From a virus, in IMG/VR virus record IMGVR_UViG_3300039159_000083, positions 1-56,920 of that record: DNA of 56,920 nt. One strand, 5' to 3'. Shown in pieces: positions 35,901 through 44,202 of this stretch (position 1 is its first letter; every line of letters starts with the position of its first letter). A program made the translations under genes and the position numbers. The notes under the pieces are model-generated. The model had not been told where the DNA came from. It did no database searches and saw only the letters and a program-made list of their open reading frames with translations.

Positions 35901-36352
35901 ATACAATCAGAAGGAGTTAAATCTCTAATAGTATATTTACCTATATCATCTTCATATACACTCTCACCCTGTGCAGTAAAAGGGAGTCTAACTTTACATA
36001 AGGGATTAAAATCTCCTATACATCCATCTGATACACATCCTTCTTGAAAGGTACCTGTAGGCTGGTATGGAGAGCCTACATTAGATTCTAATGTCCATAT
36101 ACCTTGGGAGTTAAAGCAGCCTTCCTCAAAGCAACCAGTAGTAAATGGGGAGTCATCTTTAGCTGGGGCTATACCTATAACTCTTCCATCTATAAAGGAG
36201 TTAGTGTATGTATTACCTCTCAGTATTTCTAGATAGATGGAAGACCTTAAAGGGTCTTTACTATCTTCTCTTAGATATGAACACTCTCCCCCTTTCCTAT
36301 CAAGGGATAAGAAGGATTCATAACAGAATTGTTTCTTACTAATAATTGCCAT
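32906..36352 (-). CDS. I-like baseplate wedge protein with extra domains
   Basis: 1148 residues, ATG 36350-36352, 4 bases after the J-like stop. N-terminal 230 residues are Cys-rich with a repeated CFxxxCF-like pattern (GCFEEGCF 73-80, GCVSDGCIGD 106-114, GCTDDCFDK 199-207, CFDQCSMDC 221-229). A beta-rich part follows. Residues about 570-720 are a run of paired helices with aromatic residues (NRAIAWYLYLLAIYKL, GWNHSDIYTQS) that resembles an alpha-toroid as in six-hairpin glycosidases. The C-terminal part (around 960-1080; GETDSSIKERIRTLI, GISAKIKEV) resembles the tail protein I / wedge family. Gene order W-J-I supports the last call; the helical domain call is weaker. Confidence 0.75.
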   Translation of the reverse strand: MAIISKKQFCYESFLSLDRKGGECSYLREDSKDPLRSSIYLEILRGNTYTNSFIDGRVIGIAPAKDDSPFTTGCFEEGCFNSQGIWTLESNVGSPYQPTGTFQEGCVSDGCIGDFNPLCKVRLPFTAQGESVYEDDIGKYTIRDLTPSDCIPIDPIPYVGITTEPFITGYKVNGTRLYSTYRIDNLIISIEESSYSELGCTDDCFDKTYFLYAELDIEDPCFDQCSMDCTTLIGIYNSEGSLISQLPNSLYNDPNQINDLFLSGNGIAPSLISLPSNNYQFLLSDPNLSLSQIQGYASLAIDIHIYLTQIGGSPVQALLGTYVALPSSIGSCDYLCSETKLTGPDNRVTRYRSNGNNSEIWLNGVTSNDHVYVVDIGYLHPLTYEPIIEQSNIPIRSDLSFSSTIPISEGVKIVILKRVNSQVSTTILHHMTGYQYTNGLTRTYTKPLLNYNNEDQSVDLENLSISLINILLSKYTITDDCFGTYEGIYLDPKLLALVESNLSTLSLLIDRNSLARSGSIPAIINTYSSAQDIYNDRLYLDREISPFEPDLFSEECFSTWTNDTLCSRKIDNRAIAWYLYLLAIYKLVTSSTKYDIDIKEVSEYLIRQVDSKSNLVYKGWNHSDIYTQSIIDKEYQTSTSIMVCLSLMKVHDITLNSKYIDVATDLYTSIYDYLYSSNEKLFFQSYDDPTPSLESSIYGLLFANETIRSEAIEVIIKDLKTKTKSINGSQVDRIITNSTGVSVRSITGGRYRSNKDQSLSSSIYKSSYSIIPIHDLKVPSSIEKALTTLNLLEASLYLSRDRDYVLDFEPVLDVNRGNIDKEQITNRMINSAVNLSTCLSEGFSNKELFPSHSYYDVETLLFNRTSTYKKLISLIPKNYTWPSERAISPNGNIGRILMSFSKSLSTWWVLNRRTKDGISLSLSSDSLTNRWANDFSLTRKIGETDSSIKERIRTLIADKPSSSNDFITLLNNQGISAKIKEVPIYGYSSFMENNVDSDSSSAYYSGQTYANTSSIIIETIGSAFNADIAKIIEDAKPIATNVLIEEHIQIESCDKDLDSGDTYINISSGIITSQYTSICCVTKYDPFRPYPLLVNLDAIYEGPIYVQAFLVGDVIEVTLLETPPSNNLIGIIRSGLAEKMFIIPTHFF

Positions 36353-36356
36353 GTTC

Positions 36357-37427
36357 TTATACCACTCTTATGGAAATATCTAAAGTACCCATATCGCTAA
36401 TTAAAGAGCTGGTAGGAAAGATAGGTAGAGCAGGACTTAATACTTTTACTTTATTAACCCCAAGCACCTTTCTAGCAGCATTATTAATATCGGAAGGATC
36501 TACAGTATCATCTAAACCTAGGTTAGAAAAGTAGTTAGATAATGATTCTCTAATAGAGGCAGAGATAGTAGAGGCATAAGAAGAGGAGACTACTATTTCT
36601 AAAGATACGTCTATAGGTTTAGTTCTTATAGGTCTGACTAGAAAAGCAGTACCTATGGGTTTGATTTCTCTTATAAGATTAGTAATTACTTTAATAGATT
36701 CACTATCAGTAATATCTACAAATACTGAGAAGTAACCCGTGACTGGTTGATGCTCCTTAATATAGACTCTACTAATAAATGGGAGCTTCCTTACTTCTTC
36801 TCTAATATAAGAAAGAGTACCTTTCTGAGTTAGATTACCTGAAAAGGTAGCCTTAATCCTATTCCTAAAATCATCATCTGATTCTATAGAAGAGCCATTA
36901 GAAAGAGAGCCTATAGCTACTCTACTTATTGGGTCTCTATATTTACCTATAGTAAAGGTATGAGAAGGAAAGAGATTACTATATAGAACAGACCCTTGAC
37001 TTAAGTTATAAGCTTCGCCAGTAGTAAGGGCCTCTATAACTATAGGAGTTTCTATAGCAGCAGGTAAAGATATAGTATTAGATATCTTAAATTGTAGTAA
37101 CTGGTCTGAGGATTGCAGAATAGTGCCCGTAGGAAGATTAGTACTAGGCCCTTTACAAAGACATGTACCTATAGCATATGTTCCTCTTAATCTAGATATA
37201 CCAAAGTCTCTAGCCTTATCATCTAAACGGGAACCCTTTGCAGTAGATATAAAAGAGCTATTTATTATTTCTTCTATCCTAGTGTCTTGTTCTGCTATGA
37301 CAGTTGATACAGCTCTAAACAAGATATATAAATTACTAAAATTAGAAAACTTAGCCATAGGAGAACCTAAGGTATCCAAGCTTTTCCTTATGGACTCTAT
37401 GATATATTGGATAGTTCTAGATTGCAT
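36357..37427 (-). CDS. Baseplate wedge protein, J / gp47 family
   Basis: 356 residues, the usual length for P2 J-like proteins. ATG 37425-37427 with AGGAGAG, overlapping the gp25-like gene by 11 bases. Family marks: an N-terminal helix pair, SRLDDKARDFGISRLRGTYA (96-116 region), a Gly-rich turn with LPTGTIL, TTGEAYNLSQGSV, the segment DDDFRNRIKATFSGNLTQKG near 205, and a later YIKEHQPVTGYFSVFVDI. It builds the wedge ring of the contractile baseplate together with the gp25-like and I-like proteins on either side. Confidence 0.93.
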   Translation of the reverse strand: MQSRTIQYIIESIRKSLDTLGSPMAKFSNFSNLYILFRAVSTVIAEQDTRIEEIINSSFISTAKGSRLDDKARDFGISRLRGTYAIGTCLCKGPSTNLPTGTILQSSDQLLQFKISNTISLPAAIETPIVIEALTTGEAYNLSQGSVLYSNLFPSHTFTIGKYRDPISRVAIGSLSNGSSIESDDDFRNRIKATFSGNLTQKGTLSYIREEVRKLPFISRVYIKEHQPVTGYFSVFVDITDSESIKVITNLIREIKPIGTAFLVRPIRTKPIDVSLEIVVSSSYASTISASIRESLSNYFSNLGLDDTVDPSDINNAARKVLGVNKVKVLSPALPIFPTSSLISDMGTLDISIRVV

Positions 37428-37866
37428 GGGTCTCTCCTATTACTAAGTTCTCTACAATATCTTCTCCATCTACTGAATAGTTAATAAGAACATTTACCGT
37501 ACTAGAAGAAGTATCTCCATCTGGCACTGCTACTGTAATAGAATTAACTTGTATATTATTGTCATCTACATAAGAAGTAGCTTCTTTAACATTGGCGTAA
37601 GCATCACTTATCCATTGATAAGTAAGGGGGTCAGATAATTGATTATAAAGTTTATCCCCATAAGAACTATCTAAATGAACTATTCCGCCTCTTTCAATAG
37701 CCCATTTAGCTATCCATTTAGGTGGAGTAACCACAGATCTTCTAAGAAGATTAGTAGAACTAGCTGGAGCATCTTCAAGAATAATGTCATAAGTATTACC
37801 TTGTTCTCCTAGACCAGTCTTAATGATGGCTATATCTTCGTTATATAAACTAATATCTACACTCAT
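37417..37866 (-). CDS. Baseplate wedge protein, gp25/W-like
   Basis: 149 residues, ATG 37864-37866 with GGGGAGGGG upstream. Pattern fits the gp25/W family: an N-terminal segment leading to LLRRSVVTPPKW, then GGIVHLDSSYGDKLYNQLSD (60-79), a helical middle and two C-terminal strands with NSITVAVPDG. The exact Glu-Pro-Arg signature seen in many gp25 proteins is not evident. It immediately precedes the J-like gene, as W precedes J in P2, which strengthens the call. It forms the inner wedge that initiates sheath assembly. Confidence 0.82.
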   Translation of the reverse strand: MSVDISLYNEDIAIIKTGLGEQGNTYDIILEDAPASSTNLLRRSVVTPPKWIAKWAIERGGIVHLDSSYGDKLYNQLSDPLTYQWISDAYANVKEATSYVDDNNIQVNSITVAVPDGDTSSSTVNVLINYSVDGEDIVENLVIGETHAI

Positions 37867-37879
37867 GTATCCCCTCCCC

Positions 37880-38251
37880 TTAACTCATATTTATATGGCT
37901 ATATATAGAGTAAGGTAAACCAATAATAATCTTATTAGTAGGCCTCAATACTCCTATAGTTAATTGACCTGACTTATCAGAAGGTATCGTAGATAATCTC
38001 AATGTATAAAAACCTAGCTCTAATTGATTTGATTGATAGAGAAATAAAGCCCCTGTTCTTGATTGGGTAGAGGTTATCTCCCATATCTTTATTTCACTAT
38101 TACTACAATTAATAATATTCATGGCAGGGTTCTTAAGAGAATAAATTATCTCAAGTTTGAGCAACTCATCCTCTTTACTATAAGAACTATTAAAAGGAGC
38201 ATATAAAGCTATTCCTTTATCTATAATTTGGGGTGGGTCAATTATATTCAT
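37880..38251 (-). CDS. Small hypothetical baseplate-operon protein
   Basis: 123 residues, ATG 38249-38251, two bases after the preceding stop. It appears to be a single beta sandwich (strands around LKLEIIYSL, KIWEIT, GALFLYQS, FYTLRLSTI, TIGVLR). No catalytic or metal motif. Its place between the spike-like 1350-residue protein and the gp25-like wedge suggests a minor baseplate component. Family not recognised. Confidence 0.65.
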   Translation of the reverse strand: MNIIDPPQIIDKGIALYAPFNSSYSKEDELLKLEIIYSLKNPAMNIINCSNSEIKIWEITSTQSRTGALFLYQSNQLELGFYTLRLSTIPSDKSGQLTIGVLRPTNKIIIGLPYSIYSHINMS

Positions 38252-38253
38252 TA

Positions 38254-41200
38254 TTATGCCATTAGGTTAAGTCTATGTACTTTAGGTATGATCTTGTCTC
38301 CCACATCCTCTATAGAGTATTGATAAAGGACTCCTGAGTTATCTTCTAGTACTAAGAAAGAGGAGGGCCCTATTATCCTAGCTAAACCTTCATTACTCTC
38401 CTGGTTATAACTGAGTATGGAATAGTTAAGAACACAAGGTGTGTATTGTCTATCATCCTGAAATACTTCTAGAAGATTACCATTATTAGACCTAATAAAG
38501 GTTCTAGCACAAAGCTGAATAATACTACCAATGCCTGTATTAGTTGCAAGGTTACTTATTGAGAAGTTAATTACTCCTTTAGTGATAGATAGAAGATTAA
38601 CCTCTGATTCTTCTATATCTAATTTAGGTATGACATAACAAGAAGATGTAGAAGCTGGAAGTTGAGTAATACTCTTAGTAACAATTAACTCATCTATAGT
38701 AGATGAACTGATTCCTACTATAGCTAATCTCTCAATATCTTCTATAGAAGCCTTTTCTAATACTCTAATGTATTGAATGAGATAAGGAAGATTCTCATAT
38801 ATATAAGCAGCCTTACTATTAAATTCATCATTATTAGATAACGGAAGCTTATCATCTATAGAAAGGAGCCTATCATCAATATTAATTGGTTGTAGATTAG
38901 GGTAAGGATTAGTCCATATCATCTGACTTCCCTTCCATATCTCTTTGATATCAAGGCTAGTTAGTATAGGTTCTCCCCCATCAATTACTATCTTTATAGG
39001 TGTAGATACTCTATCTGGATAGAATCTTATGTCTCTTTCCATTACATTATCTATTAATCCAATTACTAATGTAGAAGGTATAAGTATATACTTCTCATTC
39101 TTATCATCTATCTCTATAACCATATCCTTAGTAAAAGTATTCATAGCTAAGGATAAGGATAAGTCTATTTGTTTCCTTATGGGGATAGGTAAAGGAGTAG
39201 TTATATTAATAGATGCTTGTTTCTTTAGGCTAGATCTAGCCTTAACTCTACTAAGGGCTTCTTCTACTTTTGGGTTATTAGATGAGTTAGACTTAAATAA
39301 GTCTGAGGCATTATCAATAATGCTATCTACTGAGCCAGCTATTTGTTTCAGTCTATTAAAAACATCTAAGCAACTAAGCATTAAAGTCATCTGAGCTAAT
39401 AAAGGTACATCTTGTTTATTCATCATTTCTAATAACTTAGGAATGGAAGAAAGAGCTGTTATGTTACCTATAATAGATTTAACTTCGTTATAACCTTTGA
39501 GTAGCTTAGAAGCTATATCAGTACCTAGAAAAGCGTCAATAGCTGAGGCTAACCTAGGGTCTTGTAAATCTATGTCTCCACTTTCTATAACATCTAGGAT
39601 AGGGTTTATCCTAGAATAAATAGAAGTAATCTTTGAGCTTATATTATTAAGACCCAAAACTTGAAGAGTCTCTTGTAATCTTTGGGTTAGTGCATCTTTA
39701 TCTATAGGTTCACTAGATTTAAGCTGACAGATTATCTCTTTTATTGGTTCTATAGCATTCAGATAATCAGGGCCAAGTATATCTTCTAAGGGGTCAGAAC
39801 CAAGAATATCCTCAACAAGATTCTTAACTGCTGTCTGTCTTATAAGATCTAATAATTCAGGGTTAGGGTTAGCCCTTAAGTAATCAGCTATAGAACCAGC
39901 ATTAGATAATGCAGAGGATACATTACCTGGTAAGGGTATACCTAATTCTTTAACAGCTTTTGATCCTATAGAAAGAACCTCCCCTAAATCTAAAGGCCCT
40001 TCCTGTGTAGCTATACTTTCTGTTAGGGCGGCTAGACCTAATCCTCGGCTAACTATAGATCCAATAGACCCTATACCTGGTATAGATATATTTATACCCA
40101 TAGTAGATAGGGCTTTCTGACCTAGACCTAGATAACCAGTAGCATCCTTAGCTACTGCTGCTATGCTTTGCATAGTACTAAGAGGGCCTGCAGCTAAGGA
40201 ACTTGCAATAACACCAAAGTCTTCTATATAAGCTTTAATAAATAGTTCTATTAAGGTAAAGCCTCCCTTATTTATTACTTCTCCATATAGAATAGAGTCT
40301 TCTAATTTAATATTAGAGAGTATTAAATCTAGCGGCGCTTCATCTTTTTCTTCTTTAATAAGTCTATTATATAAAACCTTTAATGTGTCTTGATGTAACT
40401 CGTCTAGAAAGAAACTTCTATAAGTATCAAATAAGGAACAAACATTAAGGTCTAGATTGGATAACTTACACCCATTCTTTATATCTTCTATAAGCTCTCT
40501 AAATTTATTACCCTTAGCTGTAAGAGTTAATAAGTTATCCTCTGTTAATATGTCTGGTATTGAAGATGAGGAGGTGGGTTTAACTTCTTTATTGGAGTAT
40601 CTATCAGGGTATATACCTAAGGGGCCTCCTGCACCTCCCACTGCTAGTGACATATCATTAATGGAAGATCCTAAGGAAGGGCTAACTTCAGCTGTTGCAG
40701 AGGCATTGTTAGCTTGATCCTGAGCGGTAGCAGATATACCAGGAGTAGTATTAGCAAGACCTTCTCTATTAGTTAAAGAACCTGCTTGTTCTTGAATAGC
40801 CTCTGGATTTATACCTAATACAGACAAGGCTTCCGCATCTTCCTTCTTCTTTTTATCCTTAGGTATATCAGTGCCTGGATTATCTAAGATAACCCCATCA
40901 GTACTCTTCTTATCTTTCTTATCTTTTTTAGGAATACACTTCTTTAAGTCTTGTACTGAGTAACCATTAGGTTTAGGAGGAAGAGCAGGTACTGTAGGAA
41001 ATTCTATTAGGTCTGTGTTTATAGAAGGAAAACCATGAACAAACCTACCACTAATAATTATCTTTCCTTGTTGATAAACATGGGACTTGGTCTGACCAAA
41101 CATACCAGTTACTCCATTCATTAACTGTTGTCCAGCTACCTGTACTGCTGAGGTAGTGGCAGTTATATAACTATTGGAACTCATATTCATTGAGCTACCT

Positions 41201-42306
41201 TTAGAGACTGTAGAAGTGGAGCCACTTGTTACTGAGGTAATACCTGCTGATTCACCATTAGCTATCATTCTTATAAAGGAAGAATCAGGTATTATATTCT
41301 CTATAGTTCCTGCTATGTCTTTAGCATCTTTTAATGATGCTGGTTCTATGGTAGGTGGGGCTGCAGGAGAACCCGCGCCCATAGTTATATGATCCTTAGC
41401 TAAGGTAACTACACCAGCCTCAGTAAAGTTATTAATACCTCCAGTAGCATGGGTAGTATGACCTCCAGACCCTGCTGTAGCTTGCATGGTCTCACCAGTA
41501 GCTGAGTGAAGCTCGGCCCCATGACTGAATACTCTAGTACTTATAGTCTGACTAGTCTCAGTGGCTCTAGTAATATCATTACGAGTGGATAACTGATTAC
41601 TATCTTCTACATGAGTAAACTTACTACCATTAACCCTAGCAATAGTAGTGTCAGACATATTAACTATAGTCTCAGAGGAAATAGTAGTTACTTGGTTATT
41701 CATAGTAACTGTACCAGTCCCTATGTAAGTACTAGAACCTGATATGTTTACACCCTCCATTGAAGTTAATCTAATACCATTATTAGAGGATATGGTTAGG
41801 TTACCTTGCTTCTGTAAATGAAGGGCAGTACTTTCCATAGAGTCTTGTGTAGCCTTTTCAGCTTTATCAAGACCTTCTTTAAGAGAGAGAGGTAAGGCTT
41901 GATCTACCTTTTCAGTTAAAGCTTGTTGATTATCTATCCTCTTTTTTATATCTCTAATACCAGATTCTATAGTTCTAGCTTTAGCAACTACCTCTTTATT
42001 CTGAGGAGAGATACCCGCAGTCATCTTTAAGGCTTCTGCTAAGGGTTGGAGTGAGGTAGTCTTTGGGGTGGGTGTAGAACTAGGCTGAGTATTGTCTCCT
42101 TGTTCTACTACTGCAAAGATATCCTTAGTAAGGGTTATGGTGCCTATCTCACCTAGTTCTATATTAGAATTCATCATTGCATCTATTTCCTCTTTAGATG
42201 CAGAGGGCACTGAACTAGCTGGAAGAGTATCTAAAGTTAAAGAAGAAGCATCTAAGGTAGATGGGTCTTGGAATACAAATAATTCTGTGGGGCTTTTATC
42301 ATTCAT
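38254..42306 (-). CDS. Giant baseplate protein with beta-helical spike-like part
   Basis: 1350 residues, ATG 42304-42306 overlapping the preceding stop by ATGA. N-terminal 100 residues are Ser/Thr/Pro-rich. Residues about 165-315 carry short repeats (NLTISSNNGIRLTSMEGVNI, then TGTVTMNNQV, and Gly/His/Thr-rich strands) like the beta-helix of gp5/V spikes. A Lys/Asp-rich linker (PKKDKKDKK) follows near 458. Residues about 600-1070 are mainly helical with hydrophobic Gly/Ile stretches (INISIPGIGSIGSIVSRGLG near 760). The C-terminus returns to beta structure. It may be a central baseplate component; with its helical core it could also do part of a tape-measure job, but it is not a typical tape measure. 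Confidence 0.7.
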   Translation of the reverse strand: MNDKSPTELFVFQDPSTLDASSLTLDTLPASSVPSASKEEIDAMMNSNIELGEIGTITLTKDIFAVVEQGDNTQPSSTPTPKTTSLQPLAEALKMTAGISPQNKEVVAKARTIESGIRDIKKRIDNQQALTEKVDQALPLSLKEGLDKAEKATQDSMESTALHLQKQGNLTISSNNGIRLTSMEGVNISGSSTYIGTGTVTMNNQVTTISSETIVNMSDTTIARVNGSKFTHVEDSNQLSTRNDITRATETSQTISTRVFSHGAELHSATGETMQATAGSGGHTTHATGGINNFTEAGVVTLAKDHITMGAGSPAAPPTIEPASLKDAKDIAGTIENIIPDSSFIRMIANGESAGITSVTSGSTSTVSKGSSMNMSSNSYITATTSAVQVAGQQLMNGVTGMFGQTKSHVYQQGKIIISGRFVHGFPSINTDLIEFPTVPALPPKPNGYSVQDLKKCIPKKDKKDKKSTDGVILDNPGTDIPKDKKKKEDAEALSVLGINPEAIQEQAGSLTNREGLANTTPGISATAQDQANNASATAEVSPSLGSSINDMSLAVGGAGGPLGIYPDRYSNKEVKPTSSSSIPDILTEDNLLTLTAKGNKFRELIEDIKNGCKLSNLDLNVCSLFDTYRSFFLDELHQDTLKVLYNRLIKEEKDEAPLDLILSNIKLEDSILYGEVINKGGFTLIELFIKAYIEDFGVIASSLAAGPLSTMQSIAAVAKDATGYLGLGQKALSTMGINISIPGIGSIGSIVSRGLGLAALTESIATQEGPLDLGEVLSIGSKAVKELGIPLPGNVSSALSNAGSIADYLRANPNPELLDLIRQTAVKNLVEDILGSDPLEDILGPDYLNAIEPIKEIICQLKSSEPIDKDALTQRLQETLQVLGLNNISSKITSIYSRINPILDVIESGDIDLQDPRLASAIDAFLGTDIASKLLKGYNEVKSIIGNITALSSIPKLLEMMNKQDVPLLAQMTLMLSCLDVFNRLKQIAGSVDSIIDNASDLFKSNSSNNPKVEEALSRVKARSSLKKQASINITTPLPIPIRKQIDLSLSLAMNTFTKDMVIEIDDKNEKYILIPSTLVIGLIDNVMERDIRFYPDRVSTPIKIVIDGGEPILTSLDIKEIWKGSQMIWTNPYPNLQPINIDDRLLSIDDKLPLSNNDEFNSKAAYIYENLPYLIQYIRVLEKASIEDIERLAIVGISSSTIDELIVTKSITQLPASTSSCYVIPKLDIEESEVNLLSITKGVINFSISNLATNTGIGSIIQLCARTFIRSNNGNLLEVFQDDRQYTPCVLNYSILSYNQESNEGLARIIGPSSFLVLEDNSGVLYQYSIEDVGDKIIPKVHRLNLMA

Positions 42307-43583
42307 AGTAATAAGTTCTTAGAGGTAGCTCTATTTGGTAAGGTCTGTTTAGTTAAAAGTATAAGATTACCTCCCAATATTCTTATATGCTGAAGACTAC
42401 TTTTCTTTAGGCAGTATCCAGCTAGATACATTAACTTAAATAATCTCTTAGTTAATACTTGTTGTTCTATAACTAAGGGGCCCACTAATTCTTTATCCTC
42501 TTTTATAACTAAGGGATTAGAAGTATGGCTTAGTATATAAGCTCTATGAAGAAGACTAGAGGCTATAAGAACTAAGAAGGAATTATAACCTCCTGGAGGA
42601 AGATTATTTATTAATAAGTCTGAGGCTTTATATAATAGTTCTCTATCTATATATGCTGGTATGCCTTGATAAAGCTCTTTAACTAATTGACCTTCATATG
42701 AATCATCCCAGGTAGGAATAATATTTCTATAAGAGATAAGTAGTGGAATCACATCATACCAATTACTATTAAGTCCTTGATGGATAAATAGATAAGCTAG
42801 ATCCTTTGAGTTACTTTCATCTAAGGCATGAGATAAACAAGTCTTTGCTATATTAATTAGAAAGGGCTTTAAAGGGGAATTGCTTTCTTCTGATTGGTCT
42901 ATATACCAACTAATAATCTTGGGTACCCAGTTAGATAAAAAGTCTAAGACCTCATAAGTAGATAATAAGGTAGGGTTAGAGTTTATTAATCCTATAGATG
43001 CTAGATATATATTCTCATCATGTATAATTTCATCTCTATATTTAATAGAAAGAATGTCATTCTTTAATAAGTTAATATACTCATCAGAACCTTTACCTAA
43101 ATAGTATCTAGAAGATTTATCTTCTATCTGAGATATAGATAGATAAGGTTCATACTCTTCTATCATATGCAAGGCATACATTAAAGAACCATATTCAGTA
43201 CCCCAAGTCTTGTTATAACCAATAGAAGTTATATCTATATAATCTTGAGAGGGTAAATCTTTAGTCTTTCCTCTGGCTAAGAAAGTAGAAAAGTGAGTAG
43301 ATAACTGAGATTTATTCGGGGTTAATATAATACTAGAAGATAGGAGAGTATATAAGTTACTTTCTATTACTAAGTGCAGCTTTATCAAACTGCTGGTAAC
43401 TAAACTTATATTTTCTACTCCTTTCTTTAATAAGTAGTTAATCCTTTCTTTAGTCCCTATTACTTGATAACAAAGATTAAGGTATTTACTATAATTAAGA
43501 TTGGCCTCAATAGACTCTTGAGAGTATTCTATTATCTCAGAGGTAATAGGAAGGGAATGAGAATACTTAAGGTTTCCAGTCAT
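42303..43583 (-). CDS. Hypothetical helical protein, 426 residues
   Basis: ATG 43581-43583, overlapping the preceding gene by 17 bases and the next by 4 (ATGA), so translation is coupled on both sides. The protein is rich in Leu, Ile, Ser and Tyr and predicted mostly helical, with hydrophobic helices that look buried rather than membrane-spanning (for example YNSFLVLIASSLLHRAYIL). No motif recognised. Position between tail lysin and spike-like protein suggests a baseplate structural or assembly factor. Confidence 0.65.
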   Translation of the reverse strand: MTGNLKYSHSLPITSEIIEYSQESIEANLNYSKYLNLCYQVIGTKERINYLLKKGVENISLVTSSLIKLHLVIESNLYTLLSSSIILTPNKSQLSTHFSTFLARGKTKDLPSQDYIDITSIGYNKTWGTEYGSLMYALHMIEEYEPYLSISQIEDKSSRYYLGKGSDEYINLLKNDILSIKYRDEIIHDENIYLASIGLINSNPTLLSTYEVLDFLSNWVPKIISWYIDQSEESNSPLKPFLINIAKTCLSHALDESNSKDLAYLFIHQGLNSNWYDVIPLLISYRNIIPTWDDSYEGQLVKELYQGIPAYIDRELLYKASDLLINNLPPGGYNSFLVLIASSLLHRAYILSHTSNPLVIKEDKELVGPLVIEQQVLTKRLFKLMYLAGYCLKKSSLQHIRILGGNLILLTKQTLPNRATSKNLLL

Positions 43584-44202
43584 TTAACATACCTCTTAGT
43601 TCATATATAGAATGTTGTGAGAATTGCCAGTCAGCAGTAAGTAAATCTAAAGCCTTAGATTTATTCCTAAAGCAGACAAGCTCCATTAGAATAACTTGTT
43701 CTCTTTCTGATATACCAAGAGATATAAATGCTTCTTCTAGTCTAGAGTTAACATGACCTATTCTATTAGGAACATAATCAATATCTAATAATAAGGCTAG
43801 TTCTCTATGCATATCTAATCTAGCTCTACTAGTAAGAATACTAGATATTCTATTACCAATAGACCTATTACATAAATTAGAACTAAGTTCTAATACCTTT
43901 ATGGGTGCCCATACCTCTTTAATATAACTTTCATCTAGTCTATCACTGAGTAACTCTTCTTCATATTGAAGAAGGAATGAAAGGTATATAGACAACCTCA
44001 TAGGGAGTAAATGTAATAGACAAGAGACACATCTAAGATCAACATAAGTAGACCCTTCTTTAATATAAGAACTAGAGAATAAGTATTTGATAATATTATA
44101 TTTATCTAAGCTGGCTCCTTCTCTAGCTATAAGAGCTTTGAGGAAGTAAGTCTGGGTATCTCCTCTGTAATAATCAAGCTTATCTTCTAGATGTCCTTTC
44201 AT
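43567..44202 (-). CDS. Hypothetical helical protein, 211 residues
   Basis: ATG 44200-44202 directly adjoins the stop of the lysin gene. The protein is helical and Leu/Arg-rich, with two Cys near residue 60 (DLRCVSCLLHLLPMR) and a charged middle (LLSDRLDESYIKEVW). It overlaps the following 426-residue gene by 17 bases. The two genes probably act together. No family recognised; in T4-like phages baseplate chaperones sit in comparable places, which is context rather than evidence. Confidence 0.62.
   Translation of the reverse strand: MKGHLEDKLDYYRGDTQTYFLKALIAREGASLDKYNIIKYLFSSSYIKEGSTYVDLRCVSCLLHLLPMRLSIYLSFLLQYEEELLSDRLDESYIKEVWAPIKVLELSSNLCNRSIGNRISSILTSRARLDMHRELALLLDIDYVPNRIGHVNSRLEEAFISLGISEREQVILMELVCFRNKSKALDLLTADWQFSQHSIYELRGMLNDWKP

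Noticed and set aside
38254-42306. Calling the 1350-residue protein the tape measure
   Set aside because: It lies after hub and lysin genes, holds spike-like beta repeats, and its ends are not helical; the evidence is too mixed.
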